DNA from: Arthrobacter humicola
GTDB lineage: Bacteria > Actinomycetota > Actinomycetes > Actinomycetales > Micrococcaceae
NCBI RefSeq assembly: GCF_022803015.1
Contig: NZ_JAFKON010000003.1
Location: forward strand, 310,001-374,000
Direction of reading: 5' to 3'
Length of the DNA: 64,000 bases
Shown piece after piece: positions 55,620-62,634 of this stretch. The position numbers were made by a program, and so were the translations under genes. Every line of letters begins with the position of its first letter. The stretch's first letter is position 1. The notes beneath the pieces are model-generated. The model saw only the letters and a program-made list of their open reading frames with translations. It was not told the origin of the DNA and made no database searches.

Positions 55620-55994
55620 GGCGTGTTCCTTTCACGATGGCGGCGGTGGGAGAAGCGGGGCGCAATCCGCCATTCGGGCGGTGCCTGACAGAACGGCCAG
55701 TCAGGCGCATCCTGCCGGCCAGTCCCATGAAGCACTCACCGCTCCGCAGCGTCTCTACCAATACAACGCCCCGGCACCCGGGCTAATTCCTGCCCGGGGT
55801 GTGCTCCAGCTCTCATTCGATTGAATTTCCGCACGGTCGAGAGACTACGATCGGTGATGGCCCTAGGGCCTGTTTTGCAGACACCGGGTTGCGTCCCAAA
55901 CCGACGGCGCCCCGGGATCCGTGGCAGGACGCCAAACATGCAGTTCCTGCCGAATATCACCGAGAACCATCACAGAGAATTGAGGACTGTCCTC
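55620..55994. other. 375-bp divergent intergenic region, PAC2 / pepA
   Basis: No gene is supported. Symmetric elements are GCCTGAC-N10-GTCAGGC (55683-55706), a near-perfect hairpin around CACCCGGGC (55776-55800) and the palindrome GGCCCTAGGGCC (55859-55870). A candidate pepA promoter reads TTGAAT (55821) and TACGAT (55846) with a 19-bp spacer. An in-frame ATG at 55938 could lengthen PepA by 19 residues. Confidence 0.45.
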
Positions 55995-57521
55995 GTGGTC
56001 AAGAATAGTGAAGTCAAACTTAGTGCAGTCGCAGGGGATTTGAAGAAGTCCCCCAGCGATGCCCTCGTCATCGGCGTCGGACAGGGTCCTGACGGCCCCG
56101 TTCTGCTCGACAATCCGCTGACGGCCAAGGCCGCGGAGGCCCTGGCGGAATCACTGAGCGTTCTTGGCATCACCGGCGCGGCGGACCAGGCTCACCGGCT
56201 GCCCGGCCTGCCCGAGGCGGGAGCGACCATCCTGCTGCTCGCCGGCGTCGGCAAGCTTTCCGCCACGAAGCCGCTCTCCGAGGAGGCACTGCGCCGTGCC
56301 GCCGGCTCGGCCGTCCGCCAGCTGGCCGGCGTCGCCACCGTCACCCTGGCCCTGCCCACGACCACCCTGGCCGAGGTCGCGGCGGTCGCCGAGGGCGCCG
56401 CGATGGGCGCCTACTCCTACACGGAGTTCCGGTCCTCCAAGGACGGGCTCAAGGACCCGGTGAAGAACGTCATCATCCGCACCGACTTCGCCACGGACAA
56501 GGCGCTGGCGCCGGTCCTGAACCGGGCATCCCTGATCGGCACGGCCGTGAACGCGACCCGCACGCTGGTCAACCAGCCGCCGAGCCACCTCTACCCCGAG
56601 TCCTTTGCCGACGCCGCCAAGGAACTGTCCAAGGGCCTGCCGGTGAAGGTGACCGTCTGGGACGAGAAGCGTCTTGAGAAGGAGGGATTCGGCGGCATCC
56701 TCGGCGTCGGCAAGGGCTCCACCCGGCAGCCGCGCCTCGTAAAGGTCGAATACGCCCCGGCGAAGGCCACGGCCAAGATCGCCCTCGTGGGCAAGGGCAT
56801 CACCTTTGACACGGGCGGCATCTCCATCAAGCCGGCCCTGGGCATGGGCGACATGAAGTCCGACATGGCGGGTGCCGCCGTCGTCCTCAACACCGTCCTG
56901 GCCCTCGCGGGCCTCGGGCTGCCCGTCAAGGCGACCGCGTGGCTCTGCATCGCCGAGAACATGCCCTCCGGCGCTGCACAGCGCCCGGCGGACGTCCTGA
57001 CGATGTTCGGCGGCAAGACCGTCGAGGTCCTCAACACCGACGCCGAGGGTCGCCTGGTCATGGCCGATGGCATCGTCGCCGCCAGCCAGGAATTCCCGGA
57101 CGCCATCATCGACGTCGCAACCCTCACCGGCGCCCAGCTCATTGCCCTGGGCGACCGCACCGCCGGCGTGATGGGTTCCGACTCCCTCACCGGCGCCATC
57201 AAGACCGCCGCGGACCGGGCCGGCGAGCTCGTCTGGCCCATGCCGCTGCCGGAAGAACTCCGGGCCAGCCTCGACTCCCAGGTCGCCGACATCGCCAACA
57301 TTGGCGAACGCCACGGCGGCATGATGACCGCGGCCGTCTTCCTGCGCGAGTTCGTCGGCAAGGGCAAGGACGGGGAACAGATCCCGTGGGCGCACATCGA
57401 CATCGCCGGCCCGTCGTTCAATAACGGCAGCCCCTACGGCTACAACCACAAACAGGGCACGGGCAGCACCGTCCGCACCCTGGTGGCCTACGTCGAGGAC
57501 ATCCTCACCAAGACCGTCTAG
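55995..57521 (+). CDS. pepA: leucyl aminopeptidase (M17)
   Basis: A 508-aa cytosolic M17 aminopeptidase releasing N-terminal amino acids from peptides; forms hexamers with two metal ions. Metal and catalytic motifs are GKGITFDTGGISIKP (about 270) and the signature NTDAEGRL (about 350), plus IDVATLTGAQ. Start GTG (MVKNSEVKLSAVAGDL) fits the family N-terminus, with TGAGGA upstream; an ATG 57 nt earlier is in frame. A hairpin terminator follows. Confidence 0.95.
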   Translation: MVKNSEVKLSAVAGDLKKSPSDALVIGVGQGPDGPVLLDNPLTAKAAEALAESLSVLGITGAADQAHRLPGLPEAGATILLLAGVGKLSATKPLSEEALRRAAGSAVRQLAGVATVTLALPTTTLAEVAAVAEGAAMGAYSYTEFRSSKDGLKDPVKNVIIRTDFATDKALAPVLNRASLIGTAVNATRTLVNQPPSHLYPESFADAAKELSKGLPVKVTVWDEKRLEKEGFGGILGVGKGSTRQPRLVKVEYAPAKATAKIALVGKGITFDTGGISIKPALGMGDMKSDMAGAAVVLNTVLALAGLGLPVKATAWLCIAENMPSGAAQRPADVLTMFGGKTVEVLNTDAEGRLVMADGIVAASQEFPDAIIDVATLTGAQLIALGDRTAGVMGSDSLTGAIKTAADRAGELVWPMPLPEELRASLDSQVADIANIGERHGGMMTAAVFLREFVGKGKDGEQIPWAHIDIAGPSFNNGSPYGYNHKQGTGSTVRTLVAYVEDILTKTV

Positions 57522-57533
57522 CGCGCATCGCGG

Positions 57534-57572
57534 CTTTGTGGCCGGGGCGGCGATGCCTTCCCGGCCACAAAG
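57534..57572 (+). terminator. pepA terminator
   Basis: Perfect 13-bp arms CTTTGTGGCCGGG and CCCGGCCACAAAG around a 13-nt loop, 12 bp after the stop. Confidence 0.75.
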
Positions 57573-57641
57573 GCGCGTGACACTGGACACAAGCGCTCCA
57601 CAAACGCCATGGCAAGGTGGAGCATGTATTAGTGGTTCGCT

Positions 57642-57653
57642 AAGGTAAACCTT
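57642..57653. promoter_or_regulatory. AAGGTAAACCTT palindrome upstream of lpdA
   Basis: A 12-bp inverted repeat (AAGGT and ACCTT around two A/T bases) about 136 bp before the lpdA start. It resembles half of a DtxR/IdeR box, but TAAGGT could also be a -10 hexamer. Confidence 0.35.
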
Positions 57654-57788
57654 GTTTCCCAGAAGCAGACCCCAATGTAGTAGTCACAAATGAAAGGGAA
57701 CCGGCCGGCTGGCACAATCACAGCAGACAGGTTCCAAGACCAGATGATGCGTACTCTCGTGTCATCGTTCACGCGAGGGAGCGTTTTA

Positions 57789-59174
57789 GTGGCCGATCAG
57801 GCAACTGCGCAAGAATTCGACATCCTGGTACTCGGCGGCGGCAGCGGCGGCTACGCCACCGCACTGCGTGCTGTCCAGCTTGGCCTCACCGTCGGCCTCA
57901 TCGAAAAGGGCAAGCTCGGCGGCACCTGCCTGCACAACGGCTGTATCCCCACCAAGGCCCTGCTGCACTCGGCAGAGCTGGCGGACCACGCCCGCGACTC
58001 GGCCAAGTACGGCGTCAACGTGACCCTTGACAGCATCGACATCACGGCTGTCAACGCTTACAAGGACGGCATCATTGCCGGCAAGTTCAAGGGCCTGCAG
58101 GGTCTGATCAAGGGCAAGAAGGGCATCACCGTCATTGAGGGTGAGGGCAAGCTTCAGGGCACCGACACCGTCGTCGTGAACGGCACCGCGTACAAGGGCA
58201 AGAACATTGTCCTCGCGACCGGCTCGTACTCCCGCACCCTGCCGGGCCTGGAAATCGGCGGCAAGGTCATCACCTCCGACGAAGCCCTGACCATGGATTA
58301 CATCCCCAAGAGCGCGATCATCCTGGGCGGCGGCGTGATCGGCGTCGAGTTCGCTTCGGTCTGGAAGTCGTTCGGCGTCGACGTCACGATCGTCGAAGGC
58401 CTCCCGTCGCTGGTTCCGAACGAGGACGCCACGATCGTCAAGGCCTTTGAGCGCGCCTTCAAGAAGCGCGGCATCAAGTTCTCCACCGGTGTCTTCTTCC
58501 AGGGCGTCGAGCAGAACGACGACGGCGTCAAGGTCACCCTCGTGGACGGCAAGACCTTCGAGGCCGACCTCCTGCTCGTCGCCGTCGGCCGCGGCCCCGT
58601 CACGGCGAACCTCGGCTACGAAGAGGCCGGGATCACGATCGACCGCGGCTTCGTCATCACCAACGAGCGCCTCCACACCGGCGTCGGCAACATCTTCGCC
58701 GTCGGCGACATCGTCCCCGGCGTGCAGCTCGCGCACCGCGGCTACCAGCAGGGCATCTTCGTCGCCGAAGAGATCGCCGGCCTGAAGCCGGTCATCGTCG
58801 AGGACGTCAACATCCCCAAGGTCACCTACTCCGAACCCGAGATCGCCACTGTCGGCTACAGCGAGAAGGCCGCCAAGGAGAAGTTCGGCGAGGACCAGAT
58901 CCAGACCCAGGAATACAACCTGGCCGGCAACGGCAAGAGCTCCATCCTGGGCACGTCCGGCCTGGTCAAGCTGGTCCGCCAGAAGGACGGCCCCGTCGTC
59001 GGCGTCCACATGATCGGCGCCCGCATGGGCGAGCAGATCGGTGAAGCACAGCTGATTGTGAACTGGGAAGCCTACCCGGAGGACGTGGCCCAGCTGGTCC
59101 ACGCCCACCCCACCCAGAACGAATCCCTGGGCGAGGCGCATCTGGCGCTGGCGGGCAAGCCCCTCCACGGCTAG
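57789..59174 (+). CDS. lpdA: dihydrolipoyl dehydrogenase (E3)
   Basis: A 461-aa flavoprotein reoxidising dihydrolipoamide in the pyruvate and 2-oxoglutarate dehydrogenase complexes. FAD motif VLGGGSGGYATALRAVQLG, redox disulfide GGTCLHNGCIPTK (Cys47, Cys52), NAD motif ILGGGVIGVEFASVWKSFG, and C-terminal HAHPTQNESLGEAH with the active-site His/Glu. Start GTG is chosen because GGGAG lies 8 nt before it and the family length fits; the frame is open for 33 codons upstream. sucB follows 126 bp later. Confidence 0.96.
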   Translation: MADQATAQEFDILVLGGGSGGYATALRAVQLGLTVGLIEKGKLGGTCLHNGCIPTKALLHSAELADHARDSAKYGVNVTLDSIDITAVNAYKDGIIAGKFKGLQGLIKGKKGITVIEGEGKLQGTDTVVVNGTAYKGKNIVLATGSYSRTLPGLEIGGKVITSDEALTMDYIPKSAIILGGGVIGVEFASVWKSFGVDVTIVEGLPSLVPNEDATIVKAFERAFKKRGIKFSTGVFFQGVEQNDDGVKVTLVDGKTFEADLLLVAVGRGPVTANLGYEEAGITIDRGFVITNERLHTGVGNIFAVGDIVPGVQLAHRGYQQGIFVAEEIAGLKPVIVEDVNIPKVTYSEPEIATVGYSEKAAKEKFGEDQIQTQEYNLAGNGKSSILGTSGLVKLVRQKDGPVVGVHMIGARMGEQIGEAQLIVNWEAYPEDVAQLVHAHPTQNESLGEAHLALAGKPLHG

Positions 59175-59203
59175 CAGCTCCGCCCGCACCACCGCATGAA
59201 CTC

Positions 59204-59248
59204 CGAGCTTGGTGCACCCGGCCCGAAAAGCCGGGTGCACTAAGCTCG
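59204..59248. terminator. 19-bp hairpin between lpdA and sucB
   Basis: Arms CGAGCTTGGTGCACCCGGC and GCCGGGTGCACTAAGCTCG pair over 19 bp with one G-T wobble and a 7-nt loop. It is the same kind of long stem as the one at 14965 and separates lpdA from sucB. Confidence 0.7.
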
Positions 59249-59300
59249 ACCAAGGCAGCAATCATCCGCACTAAAGATCAATAAGGAGAACGGGGACGAC

Positions 59301-61082
59301 ATGTCTGAATCCGTTAACTTGCCCGCCCTCGGTGAGAGCGTCACCGAAGGAACCGTCACCCGCTGGCTCAAGCAGGTCGGTGACCGGGTAGAGGTGGACG
59401 AGCCGCTGCTCGAAGTCTCCACCGACAAAGTAGACACCGAGATCCCCTCTCCGATCGCCGGCGTGATCGAGGAAATCCTCGTCGCCGAGGACGAGACCGC
59501 TGAAGTTGGCGCCCCGCTGGTCCGCATCGGCTCCGGCGACGCCGCCCCGGCCGCGGCAGAGGCTCCGGCCGCGGCAGAGGCTCCGGCCGCGGCCGCCGAA
59601 GAGGCCCCGGCTCCCGCCGCAGCGGCGCCGGCCGCAGAAGCGGCTCCCGCGGAGACTCCGGCCACCGAGGCCCCTGCCGCCGCTCCGGAATCTGCTCCGG
59701 CAGGTGAAGGACACGACGTCACGCTGCCTGCCCTGGGTGAAAGCGTCACCGAAGGCACTGTTACCCGCTGGCTGAAGAGCATCGGCGACACCGTAGAGGT
59801 CGACGAGCCGCTGCTCGAGGTTTCCACCGACAAGGTCGACACCGAAATCCCGTCCCCGGTTGCCGGAACCCTCCTGGAAATCCGCGTCAACGAGGACGAG
59901 ACGGCCGAGGTCGGCTCCGTTCTGGCCGTCATCGGTTCCGGCGCCGCGGCACCGGCAGCACCGGCGCCCGCTGCGGCCCCCAAGCAGGATGCAGCACCGG
60001 AAGCTCCCAAGCAGGAAGCGCCGGCCGCCCCCGCCCCGGCAGCAGCACCGGAGGCTCCCAAGCAGGAAGCTCCCGCAGCAGCCGCTCCGTCAGCGCCCGC
60101 CGCCCCGGCAGCTCCCGCGCCTGCGGCAGCAGCTGCCGCACCGGCAGAGTCCGGCTACGTCACTCCCCTGGTCCGCAAGCTGGCCAACCAGCAGGGCGTC
60201 GACATCGCGGCCCTCACAGGCACCGGCGTCGGCGGCCGCATCCGCAAGCAGGATGTGCTGGCAGCTGCCGAGGCAAAGGCAGCGCCGGCCGCAGCCCCCG
60301 CCGCATCTGCGCCGGCAGCCGCCTCGACCACTGTGCCGACTTCAAGTGCTGCATCCTCGCTGCGCGGCACCGTGCAGAAGGCCCCGCGCATCCGCCAGGT
60401 CATTGCCCGCCGCATGCGCGAGTCACTGGACATCTCCACCCAGCTGACCCAGGTCCACGAGGTCGACATGACCAAGGTTGCCAAGCTGCGCGCCAAGGCC
60501 AAGAACTCCTTCCAGGCACAGAACGGCTCCAAGCTGACCTTCCTGCCCTTCATCGCCAAGGCTGTTGCCGAGGCCCTGAAGCAGCACCCGAAGGTCAATG
60601 CCTCCTACGACGAGGACAAGCAGGAGATCACCTACCACAACGCCGAGCACCTGGCGATTGCGGTGGACACCGACAAGGGCCTGCTGGTTCCGGTCATCTC
60701 GGACGCCGGCAACCTGAACCTGGCCGGCCTGGCCGGCAAGATTGCCGACGTCGCCGACCGCACCCGCAACGGCAAGATCGGCCCGGACGAGCTCTCCGGG
60801 GGCACCTTCAGCATCACCAACATCGGTTCGGTGGGCGCCCTGTTCGACACCCCGATCATCAACCAGCCGCAGGTTGCCATCCTCGGCACCGGCGCGATCG
60901 TCAAGCGGGCCGTAGTGGTCGCCGACGAGAACGGCGATGACTCGCTGGCCATCCGTTCGATGATGTACCTCTCCCTGACGTACGATCACCGCCTGGTCGA
61001 CGGCGCCGACGCAGGACGCTTCCTGCAGACGCTGAAGGCACGCCTTGAGGAAGGCGCCTTCGAGGCCGACCTCGGACTCTAG
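59301..61082 (+). CDS. sucB: 2-oxoglutarate dehydrogenase E2, dihydrolipoamide succinyl/acyltransferase
   Basis: A 593-aa E2 subunit. Two lipoyl domains (residues about 3-78 and 137-212), each with the lipoyl-lysine motif [12 protein letters not shown], are joined by Ala/Pro-rich linkers. The E3-binding domain is [22 protein letters not shown] (about 288-309), and the catalytic core ends in [15 protein letters not shown] with the HxxxDG motif. In actinobacteria one such E2 can serve both pyruvate and 2-oxoglutarate complexes, so substrate assignment is provisional. AAGGAG precedes the ATG by 12 nt. Confidence 0.94.
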   Translation: MSESVNLPALGESVTEGTVTRWLKQVGDRVEVDEPLLEVSTDKVDTEIPSPIAGVIEEILVAEDETAEVGAPLVRIGSGDAAPAAAEAPAAAEAPAAAAEEAPAPAAAAPAAEAAPAETPATEAPAAAPESAPAGEGHDVTLPALGESVTEGTVTRWLKSIGDTVEVDEPLLEVSTDKVDTEIPSPVAGTLLEIRVNEDETAEVGSVLAVIGSGAAAPAAPAPAAAPKQDAAPEAPKQEAPAAPAPAAAPEAPKQEAPAAAAPSAPAAPAAPAPAAAAAAPAESGYVTPLVRKLANQQGVDIAALTGTGVGGRIRKQDVLAAAEAKAAPAAAPAASAPAAASTTVPTSSAASSLRGTVQKAPRIRQVIARRMRESLDISTQLTQVHEVDMTKVAKLRAKAKNSFQAQNGSKLTFLPFIAKAVAEALKQHPKVNASYDEDKQEITYHNAEHLAIAVDTDKGLLVPVISDAGNLNLAGLAGKIADVADRTRNGKIGPDELSGGTFSITNIGSVGALFDTPIINQPQVAILGTGAIVKRAVVVADENGDDSLAIRSMMYLSLTYDHRLVDGADAGRFLQTLKARLEEGAFEADLGL

Positions 61083-61099
61083 GGTCTAGAAGCACACTG

Positions 61100-61164
61100 A
61101 CGGCGACGGCGGTGCGGGCTTCGGTGGGAAACCACCGGGCGCCCGTGCCGCCGTCGCCGTTTTT
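61100..61164 (+). terminator. sucB terminator
   Basis: A 20-bp stem (ACGGCGACGGCGG... with two G-T wobbles) encloses an inner GGTGG/CCACC hairpin and is followed by TTTTTG. This is a textbook intrinsic terminator. Confidence 0.9.
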
Positions 61165-61194
61165 GCTGTTCCTCCCCGGGGCCGCGGCGGGTCC

Positions 61195-61211
61195 TACTAC
61201 GGTGCGTAGAA
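61195..61211. promoter_or_regulatory. BlaI-type operator 4, distant from the repressor gene
   Basis: TACTACGGTGCGTAGAA matches TTCTAC-N5-GTAGAA at 11 of 12 defined positions. It overlaps the -35 position of a promoter whose -10 is TACACT (61221-61226), the same hexamer proposed for cydA. It is 22 bp before the start of the small membrane-protein gene. Confidence 0.6.
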
Positions 61212-61232
61212 GACTCTGGCTACACTGATGCC

Positions 61233-61583
61233 ATGAACATCGTCTATAACGTCTTGGTCTTCCTGCACATCATCGGCGCCGCCATGATTGTCGGCATCTG
61301 GATTGGCCAGATGAAGAAGCCCACCGTCCACCCGCGCCAGTTCGACGGCGCGATGCTGCAGCTGATTACGGGCATCATCATGATGGGGCTGATCCCGGTC
61401 CTGGACATGAACGCCAACTACGCCAAGCTCGGCGTCAAGCTTGTCATCGCCCTGGTCGTCGGCGTCCTGGCCTTCATTGGCCGCCGCAAGTACAAGAAGG
61501 GCGAGCCGATCAGCAAGGGCCTTGCCAACAGCGTTGGCGGCCTGGCACTGCTCAACGTTGCGATCGCGACCCTGTGGCAGTAA
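61233..61583 (+). CDS. small four-helix membrane protein, candidate BlaI-regulon member
   Basis: A 116-aa integral membrane protein with four hydrophobic segments (about 5-25, 42-57, 67-84, 96-113). It starts MNIVYNVLVFLHIIGAAMIVGIWIGQ; the LHIIGA-type first helix with a membrane histidine recalls the CopD/DUF2269-like membrane families, but I cannot place it firmly. No ribosome site is seen; with TACACT as -10 the transcript would start at or near the A of the ATG, so it may be leaderless. The BlaI-type palindrome upstream links it to the cytochrome bd regulon. Confidence 0.75.
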   Translation: MNIVYNVLVFLHIIGAAMIVGIWIGQMKKPTVHPRQFDGAMLQLITGIIMMGLIPVLDMNANYAKLGVKLVIALVVGVLAFIGRRKYKKGEPISKGLANSVGGLALLNVAIATLWQ

Positions 61584-61604
61584 CCGGCTGACTGCACCCG
61601 CCAT

Positions 61605-61640
61605 GACGGCGCCGCTCCCCCGCGGGGGTGTGGCGCCGTC
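61605..61640. terminator. hairpin between convergent genes
   Basis: GACGGCGCC and GGCGCCGTC pair over 9 bp with an inner CCCCC/GGGGG stem; GTTGTTT follows on the plus strand. It probably serves both flanking genes. Confidence 0.65.
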
Positions 61641-61666
61641 GTTGTTTAACTGCCACCGTCAAGCCG

Positions 61667-61963
61667 TCAGTCGCCGGCGATGCAGAATTCGTTGCCCTCG
61701 GGATCCTGCATCACATCCCAGTGGAAGTCGCCGATACCATTGCCCTCCACGAACCCGGCACCGAGGGACTCGGCGCGGGCGCGCAACGCCGCAGGGCCGG
61801 CGGGCTCCAGCCAGACGAACTGCTCGAAGCGCGAGGAGACGGCCGTACCCAACAGGTCGGCCCAGAACTGCGCCAGGCGCGCGGCGTCGACGGCGTTGAC
61901 CTTGATCGTGGCAATACGCGCCACGGGCGCCCCTGGCACCTGCGCATCTTCGGTAAGTTCCAT
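61667..61963 (-). CDS. VOC family protein, short form
   Basis: A 98-aa protein with VOC ends: ARIATIKVNAVDAARLAQFWADLLG at the start and DFHWDVMQDPEGNEFCIAGD at the end. Typical single-module VOC proteins are 110-130 aa; the middle strand region is shortened here. The glyoxalase-like fold is probably kept; ligand unknown. It is divergent from the OsmC gene. Confidence 0.8.
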   Translation of the reverse strand: MELTEDAQVPGAPVARIATIKVNAVDAARLAQFWADLLGTAVSSRFEQFVWLEPAGPAALRARAESLGAGFVEGNGIGDFHWDVMQDPEGNEFCIAGD

Positions 61964-62006
61964 GACGACACTGTACGGGTCACAATCCTCTGACAGCGGA
62001 ACCCCC

Positions 62007-62021
62007 GTGCGGCGGCCGCAC
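62007..62021. promoter_or_regulatory. palindrome in the osmC-like promoter
   Basis: GTGCGGCGGCCGCAC is a perfect 15-bp palindrome (centre G). It sits upstream of a -10-like TAGGAT (62030-62035), that is, over the -35 zone. It is a candidate operator for a redox regulator. Confidence 0.35.
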
Positions 62022-62097
62022 AGAATCCCTAGGATTGATCACGGCAGGCTCCGGCACCAGCCGGACCCCTGATTCACAACGACGTCGAGGAGTGGAC

Positions 62098-62526
62098 ATG
62101 GCTACAACACGCACCGCACACACTGTATGGAATGGCGACCTGATGACAGGCGCCGGCAACACCACCCTGGACAGCTCCGGGCTGGGCAACTTCGACGTCA
62201 CCTGGAAGGCGCGCGCCGAGGCCGCCGAGGGCAAGACCAGCCCCGAGGAGCTCATTGCGGCAGCTCACTCCGCGTGCTTCTCGATGGCGTTCAGCAACGC
62301 CCTGGCCCAGGCCGGCCACACGGCCGAGGAGATCAACACCAAGGCTGACGTGACGTTCCAGCCGGGTACCGGGATCACCGGCAGCCACCTCACCCTGGCC
62401 GCGCGCGTCCCGGGCATTTCCGCCGACGATTTCCAGCGGCTGGCCGAGGAAGCCAAGACCGGCTGCCCCGTCTCCGCTGCCCTGACCGGCATCGAAATCA
62501 CCCTGGACGCCACCCTGGCCTCCTAG
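62098..62526 (+). CDS. OsmC family peroxiredoxin
   Basis: A 142-aa OsmC-type peroxide reductase. It has the two conserved cysteines: AAHSACFSMAFS (near 60) and KTGCPVSAAL (near 122), and the family start TRTAHTVWNGDLMTGAGNTTLDSSG. It reduces organic or inorganic peroxides with a dithiol partner in the cytosol. The ATG at 62098 follows CGAGGAGTGGAC. An upstream palindrome overlaps its likely promoter. Confidence 0.92.
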   Translation: MATTRTAHTVWNGDLMTGAGNTTLDSSGLGNFDVTWKARAEAAEGKTSPEELIAAAHSACFSMAFSNALAQAGHTAEEINTKADVTFQPGTGITGSHLTLAARVPGISADDFQRLAEEAKTGCPVSAALTGIEITLDATLAS

Positions 62527-62544
62527 CCCGGCCGCAGTACGACG

Positions 62545-62585
62545 AGGCCCCCGCCGCCCTGGGATATCCAGGGTGGCGGGGGCCT
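62545..62585. terminator. 18-bp hairpin between OsmC and S41 protease genes
   Basis: Arms AGGCCCCCGCCGCCCTGG and CCAGGGTGGCGGGGGCCT with one G-T wobble around GATAT. It separates two convergent genes and probably terminates both. Confidence 0.75.
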
Positions 62586-62634
62586 TGCCGTCTGTCCTGC
62601 GCGGACCGTCTGTGGGGGCCGCGCCCGGGAGCGC

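Noticed and set aside
57690..57788. N-terminal extension of lpdA from the upstream ATG
   Set aside because: It would add 33 residues with no family counterpart; the GTG at 57789 has a ribosome site and gives the normal length.
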